NCBI GenBank assembly: GCA_015227615.1
Contig: JAALGZ010000104.1
Location: 1 to 34,579 of the forward strand
Direction of reading: 5' to 3'
DNA length: 34,579 nucleotides
DNA from: Labyrinthula sp. Ha
Taxonomy: Eukaryota > Sar > Bigyra > Labyrinthulida > Labyrinthulaceae
The notes beneath the pieces are model-generated. The model was given only the letters and a program-made list of their open reading frames with translations. It searched no databases and was not told the origin of the DNA. Every line of letters begins with the position of its first letter. Position 1 is the stretch's first letter. This document shows, piece by piece, positions 1 through 11,945 of the stretch. The translations under genes were made by a program, and so were the position numbers.

Positions 1-343
1 TTTTAGGTAAAACGTGGCTACTTGCTCCTGAATCTACGATAAATGGTATTTTATTTTTATCTTTTTCTATTGTATTTAAGACATGTTCTACCAAAACATC
101 TGCAGTTTCATCATACACAGTTTCTGTATCTTCTTCTGAATTGTAAGATTTTTGTGTTCTTATTTCAAAGCTTTCAGACTACTGGGTTTCTTCTCCTTGC
201 TGAGTTACGTTTCTCGTGTTTGCTTCGTTATTTTCTTTGTTCCCACCTTTTCTGGGACACTCCGGTGCAAAATGTTTATCCGACTTACAAAGAATACAAT
301 ACGTTCTAGCCGTGCATTTTTTCGTCGCATGGTTAGTTCTCCA

Positions 344-967
344 TCATCTTCCACACCTCTTTTTTGGTTTCGATGACTGCGAGTAATGGTTATTAGAAGA
401 TTTTTTATTGTTGTCCATTTTCTCTGCAATGAACCTCAGTTCTTTTAAAATTGTATAATATTTTCTTAAATTAGTATGTAGCCTGAGCTGTTGCTGCAAC
501 GAGTCTACTAAAGGATGTTTTAGGATCCTCATGATCCACGCTATCTTGTCCTCGTCGTTAAGAGTTCCCGCTATCTCCTGATAACGTGCCTGATTAACGT
601 CGAAGTTATTGATCCTTTCTAAAGCTGTATTCCCGGGTGAGTTGAATAGTAAGTTTCTGAGTCTGTCTCTTTCTGAGACGTCATCAGCAGAATACATATC
701 CTTTATTCTCTCCCAGAGAGTATTTGGATCTTCAACGTCACCTACGGATTCTATTACCTTTTCTGAAAGATGTTGGTAAATAATTCTAGTTGCAGTTGTG
801 TCTATTTTGGCTTGGGATCTTTTTGACTTGCCCGTGTAAAGTTCATCACCAGGTTCGTCTTTAGAAACTCTGAGCCAAACACCCTCTTCACGAAGGAAGC
901 TTTTAATTTTAATAACCCAGTTTTTATACTGTTGCGGGTTGTTAAGTTTGATAGTACTATCACCCAT
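344..967 (-). CDS. gag: Copia Gag polyprotein segment (left copy)
   Basis: A 207-residue ORF with the layout of Copia-type Gag (UBN2/DUF4219-like). The N-terminal motif LNNPQQYKNWVIKIKSFL precedes a helical region with LWERIKDMYS near residue 85. The C-terminal part is basic and runs towards a CCHC zinc knuckle encoded further along the strand. In the family this protein forms the intracellular virus-like particle and packages the element RNA. The ATG lies about 50 bp inside the LTR boundary, as expected for a short leader. The protein is identical to the one at 33325-33948. It is part of a fossil element, so present function is doubtful. Confidence 0.8.
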   Translation of the reverse strand: MGDSTIKLNNPQQYKNWVIKIKSFLREEGVWLRVSKDEPGDELYTGKSKRSQAKIDTTATRIIYQHLSEKVIESVGDVEDPNTLWERIKDMYSADDVSERDRLRNLLFNSPGNTALERINNFDVNQARYQEIAGTLNDEDKIAWIMRILKHPLVDSLQQQLRLHTNLRKYYTILKELRFIAEKMDNNKKSSNNHYSQSSKPKKRCGR

Positions 968-1019
968 TCTTTTAATTTTTTAGGGAAGTGATATAAAATT
1001 TTTCTGACTGTTAACCTCT

Positions 1020-1151
1020 TGATTGGTTGCTATTAGTGAAGATATATATTTTAAGTTTGTCTTTATATTTTACTGGTTTTGTTAAAAGCTGAAGAAAATA
1101 CAGTTCGGCGAAACTCTTATTCCCTATTTGTAGTATTCTAAGTATAAGATA
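1020..1151 (-). repeat. Copia 5' LTR (left copy)
   Basis: A 132-bp segment aligning with 29808-29939, the far LTR of the right-hand Copia, and identical to 34001-34132. Boundaries were set where the near and far copies stop matching. Just inside, on the minus strand, lies AGAGGTTAACAG, which resembles the GGTTA-type primer site that Copia elements use with an internal part of initiator tRNA-Met. That match is partial. Confidence 0.7.
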
Positions 1152-1871
1152 ATAAAAAGTAAAGAAAAAAGTAAAGGAAAAAGAATAGTTTGAAATACTC
1201 TGACTGTTCTGATTCGTAAAAGAAAAGAAGAAGAGAGTCTATTGTTCAAGTGGGTATTAGAATGTCCTAAATATAACCAAGAAACAGCAAGTTGTAATGA
1301 TGTAATTAGATACACAAAAAATCCATCCTATAATAAAATAATCTTTTACTTGTTTTAATTTTGGTTTTTTTATTCCATCTTGTACAATAAAGTTTCTTGG
1401 TTTAAAAAGGACGATTAAGTAGAGTAGATTTGTAACACATAAGAAAGAGCAAAGAAAAAAACACAAATAAAGAGTTTGAGTTTTGAGAATAAAAATATTC
1501 TTTTTATATATTTGAAAGTTTGGTTTGGAAAACATTGTCCTTATCAAGCGCAAAGAAGTTGTTTTATTTTCATTTATTGATTGACTAGTAATAATCAAAG
1601 ACCAGATTCTCTTGGCAACAAAACCAAGGTACAAGAGACAAAGAAAAATAGTTGAACCACAGACTAAAAACACAGAAATTGATCCTGGCCCTAATTGAAT
1701 ACATTCTTCACCAGTCCATCCATAACTATAATTAACCCATTAGAGGTAAATTTACTACCTGTGACAAGAACAAGTGTTTCCGAGCGCATTTTCAGCAAAC
1801 CAAGCACTTTCAAAGCACTTTAAAGTAGTTGAACATTCTTCATCTTCAATACATTCAATACTGAAATTCAT
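1152..1871 (-). pseudogene. EGF-like domain plus multi-pass membrane protein gene, copy 1 (interrupted by Copia)
   Basis: A host gene on the minus strand. ATG at 1871-1869 follows an in-frame stop directly upstream. Exon 1 is 1871-1759 and exon 2 starts at 1725. The spliced N-terminus has six cysteines (residues 7, 13, 19, 34, 36, 46) spaced C-5-C-5-C-14-C-1-C-9-C, which fits an EGF fold, with YGWTGEEC at its end. Hydrophobic segments follow: one near residues 52-75, a second around LYLCFFLCSFLCVTNLLYL, and a third starting DYFIIGWIF. There is no separate signal peptide, so a short outside N-terminus with a signal anchor is inferred. Compared with the right-hand copy there is one extra A in the run at 1316-1321, which shifts the frame; an assembly or homopolymer error is possible. 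The frame then runs into the Copia LTR at 1151. The family is not recognised and no function is claimed. Confidence 0.6.
1726..1758 (-). other. candidate 33-nt intron in the EGF/membrane gene
   Basis: On the minus strand the segment begins GTAGTA, contains CTAAT as a possible branch site, and ends ATAG. It contains in-frame stops and is 33 nt long. Removing it joins CSCH to SYGWTGEEC and completes a six-cysteine EGF pattern, which is the main argument that it is a real intron. Confidence 0.6.
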
Positions 1872-2193
1872 TTATTTTATTTTTTATTTTTGGTTGTATC
1901 TTTCGTTTTTTATATTATACAGTTTATTTCATATATATTTTAAACTCTTAATATTGTTCAAAAATACTGCTTAGAGTGAATCTCGATTTTGATTGGTTCA
2001 TTTGATTAGATTTGAAAAAATATAATTTTGGGCAAATGAAATTTTCAAAACAAAGAAATTGTTTTAACAAGAAACTCCTGTCAGTGGAACAAAAGGTACT
2101 TCCTAATACATTAGATGCAAGATTCCTGTTAAATAAGAATGTTATTGACAACTTTGACCACCTTTAAACCTATAAGCTTACACTAGTTGAGAA
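1872..2193. other. AT-rich upstream region of the EGF/membrane gene
   Basis: Runs of T and A, including an AATAAA-like element on the minus strand, lie between the ATG of the EGF/membrane gene and the next candidate exon. It probably holds that gene's promoter and leader. No sharp promoter motif can be named. Confidence 0.3.
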
Positions 2194-2454
2194 CTATGCC
2201 CTTACCTGAGACTTAGACGCTCTTGCGTTGTAGGGGTTGCTACTAAAGTAGTGGAATTCCTCAAAATGACAAGTTACTCTATCTTGAGTTGCATCGGTGG
2301 CGATGCATCGAACATATGAAATTAGAGAGGAAAATAAACACCTTAGAAAAATTACTTGATATAAAGTTAAGTAAGCAGGCTCAAACAGTATTTGACACAG
2401 ATAGAATCTTGTGTGATAAAAGGAAGATAACCAAAGAGCACTATCCTTTCTCAA
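2194..2454 (-). CDS. possible exon of an unidentified host gene
   Basis: An 86-codon open frame on the minus strand. Its second half has a balanced, coding-like composition (for example CHFEEFHYFSSNPYNARASK), unlike the surrounding AT-rich DNA. It ends at AAGTCTCAG followed by GTAAGG, a good splice-donor context at about 2211. No acceptor in matching phase was found downstream, and the first half is dominated by hydrophobic residues, as in random AT-rich DNA. No family is recognised. It could be a decayed exon or chance. Confidence 0.2.
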   Translation of the reverse strand: MRKDSALWLSSFYHTRFYLCQILFEPAYLTLYQVIFLRCLFSSLISYVRCIATDATQDRVTCHFEEFHYFSSNPYNARASKSQVRA

Positions 2455-4680
2455 TATTAATGTACCATACTCTGGATAACCTGTTAAACATTACAAGACC
2501 TTTCCTTTTGATGTACAAAAAGTTCTCTTCCTTAAAGGCAATAAATATTTCTGTTTAATTTTTGTGACGCCAACACGCAAATAACAGTGAATCAACAGTG
2601 AATGGAATATATGGTTTAAGTACCAGAATAAATTGAAATGGAAAATGCTAAGAAGGGATTTAATTATGTTAACTTAACTATTCAGCACTCCTACTAGAAA
2701 ACGGGAGCAAAGAAAATCAAAAATAATGACATTTACTCTGGAAAATTCCGGTCTTAGAAACCTGTTAAAAAAGATTTCATCATAACTTATATAGCCCTTG
2801 CTGCCCTACCATCCTTATTCATAAAAACTTAGTTATAATGTATAGAGCAGAATACAATGTGATCAACAACCCTTGTAAATTATAGTTTCATGAAAAGTCA
2901 ATAAGGTGCCACACTTTAGGTACATGGAAAGAAACTCTGCAAATATCGTGAATACAAGATAATACTAATAAACTGCAAAAATTTCAAAGATCAACTATGG
3001 CTTAAACTAGAAGCATGAATAGGTAAATAATCTTTCTACCTTTTTATCACTTATAAAGAAAGATTATGATGTAAGAAGCTCAAGAAACTATCTCTGAATA
3101 CAGTTGACAAGAGCACCCTTTTGACAAATCCTTTTAGGTAATGCAAAATGAATTATTGAGAAAAGAATCATTGTTGTAGATCTATTAATAACTCTGGGAA
3201 CTATTGATCACTGAGGAAAAAACAGTTTAAGAAAACGACAAAAAACTCTTCACCAAAGACTATATTGACTAACTTTATCTTCAGGCTCAACGAATAAACT
3301 TATCTCTAGAGGATTTCGAAACCAAGTCCGCTTATAACCTCACAAGCAAAATAACCGAAAAAAACAAGACTTGAGAAAAAGTTGAATGCAGTTTCGTAAA
3401 TTTGAAACAAAAGATGCGAATCATTTAAGAAATTTTGAAAATTTCGTATCAGCACAAGAACAATTGCCAGAATAGCCTAAGATACATGATAAATAATAAT
3501 CGGTGGAATAGCTAAAAATTTTGCCCAAACCCGCTCACCCACCAATGAGGAAACAGAAATCAACATTTAGCAACTATAAAACTTTACCCTCCCCCAGAAC
3601 CAGTTTCTATTCTCAAGGTAGGGCTGGTAGAGTTAAGAACCTTTATGCATACATAAAATGACTTAAAGCAGAACTGTTTTCTAAAGGAGATAACTATTAT
3701 CCTGAAGAGTTTAGATAAGTCTCAACACCGAATATGCTATTTAAATTTAATAAAACACAACCGGCAATAACTTAGCAAACCAGGGCCCTATCACACTGCT
3801 AATAAAACTGAGCAAAATATGAACAATGAGAGAAAAGAATATGCTTGAACCTTTCACAGGAAAGTATCTCTTATTGGCGAAGTGAGTTTAGAAGAAAAAT
3901 TGAAATACAGAGAAATGTTACTTCTGTTTAGCTAATAATAAATACACCAAGTTGGTACTACCTAGCACCCTTATTGGCGGATCTTAACTAGATTCTTGAT
4001 CCAGTGAGTCGCTCTTATCCCATAATATGTCTCGAAGAAAGGAAAGTTGTATCCGATCTTAGCAGAATTGCTTTTTGCCTGTATCGATACATCAACGGTT
4101 AAGAGAACCTAGGAAAAAGATCAAAATTGGAAAGTTTATAAATGTTGTAAGAAGAAAACAAATAATATAATAGAAGACCAAAGTCTGTGCTTCCTTTAAA
4201 CAAAATTTGCTGAAATAGTTAAATGACTCTCATAAACGTAAAAAATACAGGTTATAGAAAATAGACTACAAATGATGAAGTAAATAACCTGGTTAGAATT
4301 GCCGTTTGATATTATCGTAATGTATAAAACAAGTTGTGAGTATTTTAGTTTTATTTTCAGTGTTTTTCAGTTTTTAACAGATACTTTGACCTAGTGTTGA
4401 TAATAGCATGAGTATCATTTGATATTTTCATCATTTGATCCGTATTCTTCGATAGCATGATACTTGGATTTTCTGGAATTTTTTAGCTTATTCATTTTCA
4501 ATTAAACCTGGTTCGTGCTGCAATAATTTTCCTAGTTTATAGAAATTGAACCCATACCCAAGAATTCATATTCCATATCCTCCACAACGGTGCTAGAAAG
4601 ATTGCGTGTAATTTATGTATACTATTATTACCCATATTACAAAGCATAATCCCCAGAGATTTTTAAATTAGAATACAAGT
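2455..4680. other. AT-rich region without a supported gene
   Basis: Short open segments only. Around 3840-3935 on the plus strand a 30-codon piece containing VSLIGEVSLEEKLKYREML loosely resembles the linker before reverse transcriptase in Ty3 elements, which would fit the possible integrase remnant at 4813-4914. This is too weak to annotate as a gene. Confidence 0.3.
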
Positions 4681-4812
4681 ATTATCTAAGCACTCTAGAA
4701 ACAGAAAAAAACTAACATGATTAAGAAGAAAAATTCTCTAAATATAACAGGTTCAAACCCCCAGCATATTTCAAACAAGTGACAATTGATAGTTGCAGAG
4801 GTCGCACAATAG

Positions 4813-4914
4813 GGCAAAAAAGTTTGGATGTATGGAGAGTACTTCTGCACTAGCAACCCTGGAGAGAAGAAGATAGTAAAAATATTCGGCATCTGCTGTA
4901 GAGATACGAAGTAT
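4813..4914 (+). mobile_element. possible Ty3/Gypsy integrase C-terminal remnant
   Basis: A 34-codon open segment starts GKKVWMYGEYFCTSNPGEKK. It resembles the G(D/K)KVW..........T.RPS(E/K)K stretch that opens the GPY/F region of Ty3 integrases. No second LTR or other clear pol motif was found around it, so the assignment rests on one short match. If correct, this is a very old fossil with many breaks. Confidence 0.3.
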
Positions 4915-4959
4915 TAACATGAAGTTTCTACGTTGAACGAGCAGGGGCGTGTTCCTAGA

Positions 4960-7900
4960 GACAGAATCTCGGGTGGAAATTAATCCGGGAGTTCGCTATC
5001 TCTCTGTTAGATACGTTTAAAATTTAGATGCTAAGAAGATAGTAGCAAGCAAGAAAGTCCTGTAGGAACAGTCATTTAAGATGTTGATAGAACCGAGGGA
5101 TTACAAGCTTTTGTGGAACAGAATCTTAAGGGAAATAAGTTAAGTTTTAGTTTATAAATAGAAATTCAGATGCATTTTCAGACAAGGTTTCCCTTCCCCT
5201 CAATGTAGTTTGTTCTTTATCTTCAGGTATTTTCATCTAAATACTTTGTTCTTGATACATGAATATATCAATATATATATATATATATTGAGATTCTCAT
5301 ATAAGTAACAAATTTATTGGATTTCATTTTGAAAAATCAAAGTATATCTGCTTTGTTTCAATAAAGAGCTTTCATTTACAGCTTTAAAATTCGCTTTCCG
5401 AAAAGCTGGATACAATACTGAGAAAAATGCAAATTGAACCTTAGAACTTAAACCTGGTTCAATTATATTTTTTGAGGAAGTTTAAGGTTGTATCTTTGCT
5501 TTTTCTTAGAGAATTATTCTACAAGGGTAAATTGAATGTGGTTGAAATAAGGAACATTTCCATTCAGTAAACTAAATTATATTCCATTGCTTTTAACTGT
5601 TTTTTTTTCTTTCTAAAACACGTAAGCTTTGAGACTCAAAATAATTAAAACATTAAAACTCTAATAAAATTATATTAATAGGACTTGAAACATACAGCTC
5701 AAATAATATTTGATGAATTTAGATATACGAAAAAACTCAAATCTCATTTTAGGAATATCATATCACCAAAAATTCCAAATCCCAAAAGTCTTGCTAACAA
5801 TATTTGTGTAATGATTTTTTTTTCGTAAAACGACGCCCCTAAGCCCGGGTATTCGAGGGTTATCAATATAAGTAGATTTATAAGGTTATATCCATTGTGC
5901 AAGTATATACAACTGAAACCAAAATAATCAAAGTAAGACTTAAGGAAATTACTGAAGAAAATACTACCAATTCAGTAAATAAGGTAATGTGACGGGGAAT
6001 AATTATATTGACTGTAAATCGGGTCTGGTTCCCCCTTATCCCTTATCCATCAACAGTGAATTACTTTATTAAACTGCAAAATAAGTAAACTTAGGTAAAT
6101 AACAGTAAAAACTCTGATATACACAAAATTCCGATCACGAACGTTTATTACACATCTTAGACATTTTTTCAATGCAAATAGTACAAATCGCTTTTATAAA
6201 TACATATCCATAGGTTATTTACTTTAATTATTCCCAGTACCCGAATGATATTCCAACAAATTAGAAATAATTATAGCCGCTAAAGTAATTGTTTAGATAA
6301 ATTAATAGAACTCTTCTTATCTGTGCTAAAACTTTAAAGTAAAATTATTTAACACCGCTTTCCATAGATCATTCATATATACAAATATTCTAATAAGTAT
6401 AATTTATTTGATTCTCTTTCACTTAAATAAATTTTGATTTAGCCACATATTCTATGTTTAGATATTATATATTCATATGAATTATAGTTGTACTTAACAA
6501 ATAAGGATAAATATAACTACCACAGAACTACATATTGATTATTCGGTATTTTAACTGCGAATAAATCTATATCAACTATTAAGAAGTTAGTGCAGATGTC
6601 ATTTTCGGGAGACCCTATGTCATTGAAATACAAATAAAAAAAACAGAGAAAAGTAATCCAATATCACCAACTAGAAACAAAGTATTTCTAGAGAAATAAA
6701 GGGAACTTTTTGAAACTTAGAGAGTTTTATCTTTTTGAATATAATAAAAAGGTAAACTTGTACAAAAACTATATGAGGTGACTATTTCACACGTTTGCAC
6801 AAAAATGTTTATATATCGTGAGTTCAGATTAAAGACAACTAGCTTCATGAAAATAAGTTTTCACGGATACTCTAACATCCTTTACCTTAGAGAGTCTTAG
6901 TTAACTACATAATACTGAATTGGTTTACTATGCATTATTTCATCGCCCAAATTATTTTACTTTAGTAAGAACCTTTCATACACTTTGAATGAATTCAATA
7001 CATAAAAAATGACGAATATAAAAATTACGCAAGTTGCTGACTACTATAGCTGACTTGATGCATTACAAAGGGGGAAACGGGTATTTTTTGATAAGATATG
7101 AATGATACAAATACTGGGTGATATTTGGGGTTCTCGATGAAAGATTATTTTAATCGCTTTAGATTATTCTTACGATTGAAGTATACTTTATTAAAGTGTA
7201 CTTAAAGTCTCTAATAATTTCCTTGAAATCTTTCAAAAATATAAACGAAATCATCATTCAACAAAAAAGAATATGTTCCAATCCTTAGCACTAGATGGGT
7301 TATTCTTCCTCTAATATACCTTTCCAAACAATATATATATATATAATAAATACTGACACCATAGCAAAATTTATGGGTAAGTTTCAAAGCCACTGGTAGC
7401 TCTGACATCAAAAGTGCTCTTAATTTCTTCGATGGTTTTGTATATATAGAAAATTTAAAGTCTTATTGACTTTGAGAATTGATTAATATGTCTGATAGGT
7501 AACATTATTTTTTTCTCACAATTTCATATTTAATATATTTTTTCATTACGGGAAAGAGGAAATGTAGGTTTATTGCATGGGGAAATCACAACCGAATACG
7601 TAAAAAATATCATGTTACTCAAAAAGAGAGACCTCTGTCTATCTACCTCGTTGCACGTGAATAAGAAAATGCTACAAATCTGATCCAGAAAGGGGAAGAG
7701 AAATGTATTTTATGCCATTTGTTTTCATGACATAATAGTATTCCAGTTGTATACCTTTATTAATATGGAGTTCTCCTATAATTATAGATTAGTTATACGG
7801 TGGGTCCGACGGCGAAAGTTTTTAGCTACTAAATAAAATTATTCTATATATGCATAGGGCTATATAAAACATGTCATATGTAACTTCGTTTCCGGATAGT

Positions 7901-9226
7901 GAAAACTATTGTGAAATATTTGTTTTTTCAAAGATTTCATATTGAAATTTGAGTAAGAAACTGTATTAGAACTCTATATTTCTAAAGGATACTGTTTCTT
8001 CGGTTTTATTTATATAGGGCGGAAATTGTATTTTTCGCTACTTGACATTAATGGTTCCAGAAAGGCATTTATGTCTTGACTGGATTTATTTCGTCATCAG
8101 CACTCTACAAATTCGTCGTAATACTTCATATGTTTCAAGATTTTTCCTTTCATATCTGACATAGCTTAATTCTCATCTGGAATTAAATTGAATAATAGAA
8201 CCGTGTTTATTCTCAGTCTCTCCGATTAGCAGTGGAATCATTTTAAAACCAAGATTTTCTTAGACCGAACCTCATATAATGGATTAAGTCGTGAGTGCGG
8301 CATTTTGATCTTTGAAATTCTTAATTTGGTTAGAGAATTATCTCTTTATGAAGCTCCTAGTATTAGTTTGATTGAGTTATTTCTCATGCTATTTTCATTA
8401 ACGCTTTTAACACTTGGATATAGCTTATAATATTAGCTCCAAGTACAACTCATAGTTGTTTGTATTCAGAAATATTTCTTTCTTTTGTTGGAATAATGAA
8501 GATATTAGACTCTTATTTTAGCTTTATGGGTCGAATTATGAGGTTTTCATTTTTAATATATCTATATTCTATTTTGTAGGGACTATTAACTTAGCATTGT
8601 TTATTCTCAGCATCTTTTTAGGTGATCCCTGAAGGTGTATTCTTACAGAAAAAATGACGATTCTAAATACATTCAAATGATTTGCTCTTGCGGTAAAATT
8701 TCTTGCCACATTTCCTTTATTCATTTGGAATATTATTGATTTAATCAATGAGGTTTCGGGTATATGCTATTGATATATATATATTGTAAATGAGATTATT
8801 TAAGTGAGATACACATTTGGGATTTCAACAAGTCTTCATGTTATGTCGGGTTATGTAATGTGGTTAATATATGTTAGATAATTAAAATTTCGTGCTTAGA
8901 TTCGGCAGCATTTCATATAGGCCCATAAATATCGGAGCTTAACTTTGTATCGAGGAAACTGTGTCCTTTTAGTGTTGCTAACTCTCAAATCGGAGATGTG
9001 AGTAATTTTACCTATACTCATTATTCTAAATGCTAGCGCTACCTTTTGTTTAATCTCCTTGAGTCTCGGTTTTAAAAGCTTTGCCCCGATAAAAACCCTG
9101 TCATGGAATGTTAGATATGGATTGAATTCTCAGGACACATGTCGAGTGGTGCAACATTTTATAAGAATCTAATTATAACCACTCATCTAGTTTTGTAAGA
9201 CATATAAAACTACCTGCACAAGATTA
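4960..9226. other. AT-rich intergenic DNA
   Basis: No supported genes. It contains short AT microsatellites at 5271-5289 and 7330-7345, and a small GC-richer patch near 5830-5860. A plus-strand open stretch near 7558-7665 has no recognised similarity. No tRNA-like cloverleaf was seen. Confidence 0.5.
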
Positions 9227-11848
9227 ATGTTAGCAACCGCCAATTATGTTTTACTGCTTAAGAAAACTCTTTCGTTGCTGAATTTGGGCCTAGAAACAAT
9301 TTTGTTTGGAAAATGGTGTATTCTATATTTACTTCATAACAATGTACCCAATTTCCAACATCTCAGAAACTCTGAAAAAAGATACTCTCAAATGTCAAAT
9401 ATTCATGAACGGGTAATACCAAGTAGCAAAACATCCTGGAAAACGGTATTCAACTAGAGCTATTGGTTACTTAGGGTACCTCTAAGTTTTGTTTGAGGAA
9501 ACTCCAAGAACTTCCCTATTAATCTCAGCAATAGTTATTTGGCTAAATTTAACTTTAGTCCAAACTCGACTTTAAAATAACCAAGAATGAGCTACAAATA
9601 GGTCAAATATCAATAAATTTAGCTCTAACATTATTTAGAACAAATTTATAGTAGCTTAGAGAAGAAGAAAAATATAGTTTGAAGTTCTTATTGGTCTTAA
9701 TTATACAAATCTCTATCATGTTATTGCAATTTTTTACATAAAAAACATGTTTTTTAGCCTTTACATATGATAAAATGCTTAAGGGAACATATAAGTTTAC
9801 TTGAAAAGTACCAGCATAAATTAAACCAGATCTACGTTCTTATTTTTTGTAAAAAGTCGTATTGTAGTCGTTTTTCTGACGTATTTATGGGAGACAAGTG
9901 ATATTTTTGTTTTTACAAGTTAAATATCTTGCTATTGTTTTTATAAAACTTGGTTGGTATCATTTGAAAAATGAAAAACTATAATGTATAACCGTGACAT
10001 TTTTATATTTTAACACAAAGCTTAACTAACTTAAGAAATCTATTACTTTTTCATATTTTCATATTTCTAATATACTAAAATGAACTCAATATTACATTAC
10101 CGTGAATCCAATGGTATCAACAGAAATCAAGAAATGGCAAGGAGATCTCCGTATATGCAAATAACCCATCAAAGATTATATAATTGGATGATAATAATAA
10201 TAAAAATATTAAAGATATACTATAGTTCTAAATAAGTAAATATTTTGTATCAAAGATATCCTGGATCACATGCAAAGAATTTAGAGTTGTTTTTTGAAAG
10301 TGGCCATGAAAATGCCGTTGGATCTAAGTGTCCTAAATATCTTTAAAGGAAAGAAAAGATATATACTTATTCACAAAAAAATAAAATTTTATATTTTTAA
10401 AATCCTATTTGGTTTCTAATGGTGGAAATATAAGCTGAAGAAGAAATATCATCTTTCCTCTGTAGAACTTTTTAATTATACTCTGAATTAAACTAAAGAG
10501 TTCCTTGGTGTCAATATGTATGATTGTGCTGATGGTGATATATATACAATGATAAAGTTACATGTATGGAAGGTATTTTTATTATAGATGATGTTTTAGA
10601 TTCAACTTTTCATGCAAGTACCTATCCAAAGATAAATGCAGTTCTGTCAATAGAGAAGACAACATGTGAATCAAGATTTAGCATTAGAATGATTGGTGTC
10701 CCTGGTATATTTGGTTCTTCATTATTGAAAAATAGAAGAAGTGCAGAATATCAGAGATTTAGTTTATTTTTAACACTTAAATTAAGGAGTATTACTTTTG
10801 CCTAGATCCTGAGTTGTGTAGGAGCCTGAAGCAAATGGAGCAAAAAGATGATAAATTAAGAACTTAAAATAAAAAAAAATCTATTGTAGACAAGTAGGGT
10901 TCTTTCCCCATGATTTTCTCCCTTCTTCATTTATTTTAGTTTTAAAACTTACGGTGAAGTTGAGATATTAATGTGAAGATTCTTGTGGTCTTCGTGCTAA
11001 GAATTTAAGATTACATATTAAATTTACACATTAACTTTAAATTCAGAACTTTAAAGTTTAGTTTGCCTCAAAACGAGGTTAGAAAGTATAATAGAAAGTA
11101 CGAAACAATCGCTAAACTTCCTGTACAAGGATTTATTGTTGACTATTCTCAAGTCTACATTTTTCCCTCTCCTCATCAAGTTGCATCAAGGCTCAATTTA
11201 TTACCGAAAAGAATGTCATGAATGTGAATAACGCAGTAATAATGTCTTTCATTAGATTTGTACCATTATTTCTTTCTTCGAACACGAAAAGCTTAAAACT
11301 TTGTGTAATTTATAGTTGGGTTTTGAATTAAGATGGGTTTTTTTAGAGGTGGGCGATAAGGCCCAATTTATTATTGCTTATTACTTGATAATAAAAATGC
11401 ATATTCTTTTATTGAAAATCTGAATCAAAATGAGTAAAAAGAATCATAGATAAATTTTAGCAAGTCACAGCACTAAATACCATAGTAGTTACACCATCAA
11501 ACTCCTATGTAGCCTCTATGAAGAAATATTTTCCTTCCTAAACATGACTTTAAGATTTATTATTTTTGTTTACATAGTCCTTTTATCAATTTCTTACCTC
11601 ATTATACCTCTTAGAAAAGGTGGTAATATTAAGTTGCCCTAGATTTAACAGCTTATTCTTTTATAGATCACAGAAGGTACTTCACAGAAACGAAGTTGGG
11701 ATAAGTTCACTAAGACTCGATTAACCTGGGCACCATATGTGACATCTTTAGAATCCAATGAGGCTATCAAAATATAATCATGTGATATTTCTATATTGTA
11801 AAAACTTTGCGAAATATATCAATTTCTGGTGAATTGTCCAAGTAAAAA
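9227..11848. other. AT-rich region with three unassigned small open frames
   Basis: Plus-strand open frames occur at 9227-9457 (76 codons), 10566-10805 (79 codons, starting MEGIFIIDDVLDSTF) and about 11010-11220 (roughly 70 codons without a clear start, containing VQGFIVDYSQVYIFPSPHQV). The third has the most coding-like composition. None matches a family I recognise, and none has convincing splice sites or a promoter. They may be decayed gene or transposon pieces or chance frames. Confidence 0.25.
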
Positions 11849-11945
11849 CCTTGATAGACATGTATTATTCTGCAAATGTCCGTTATTTCTAACTAAAGTT
11901 AATAGTAGCATATATTGCAGCCCTTAATCAATGCATATATGATCT
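11849..11945 (+). repeat. direct repeat copy A, about 95 bp
   Basis: Matches 14424-14517 in the same orientation at roughly 75% identity by eye. Shared blocks include TTGATAGACAT, TATTATT, CAAATGTC and AGTTAATAG. The two copies bracket the LINE-derived block between them. Confidence 0.5.

Larger units (their letters stand above)
1..1151 (-). mobile_element. Ty1/Copia retrotransposon fossil, left copy (5' LTR, gag, start of protease; cut by window edge)
   Basis: This is the 5' end of a Copia element read on the minus strand: LTR (1020-1151), gag (344-967), a zinc-knuckle region around 230-300, and the beginning of the aspartic protease at the window edge. It is base-for-base identical to 32982-34132, so it belongs to the same family as the fuller copy at the right end. 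The rest of the element lies beyond position 1. It is a fossil with at least one or two breaks in the visible part. It sits inside the EGF/membrane host gene at 1152-1871, in the same orientation as that gene. Confidence 0.9.

Noticed and set aside
43-429. Open frames at 43-309, 152-376 and 205-429 (and their copies at 33024-33410)
   Set aside because: They overlap the Copia gag/protease region in other frames and look like shadows of it.
4740-4775. tRNA gene suggested by GGTTCAAACCCCC
   Set aside because: The flanking bases do not form a T stem, and no acceptor, D or anticodon arms are found at the right distances.
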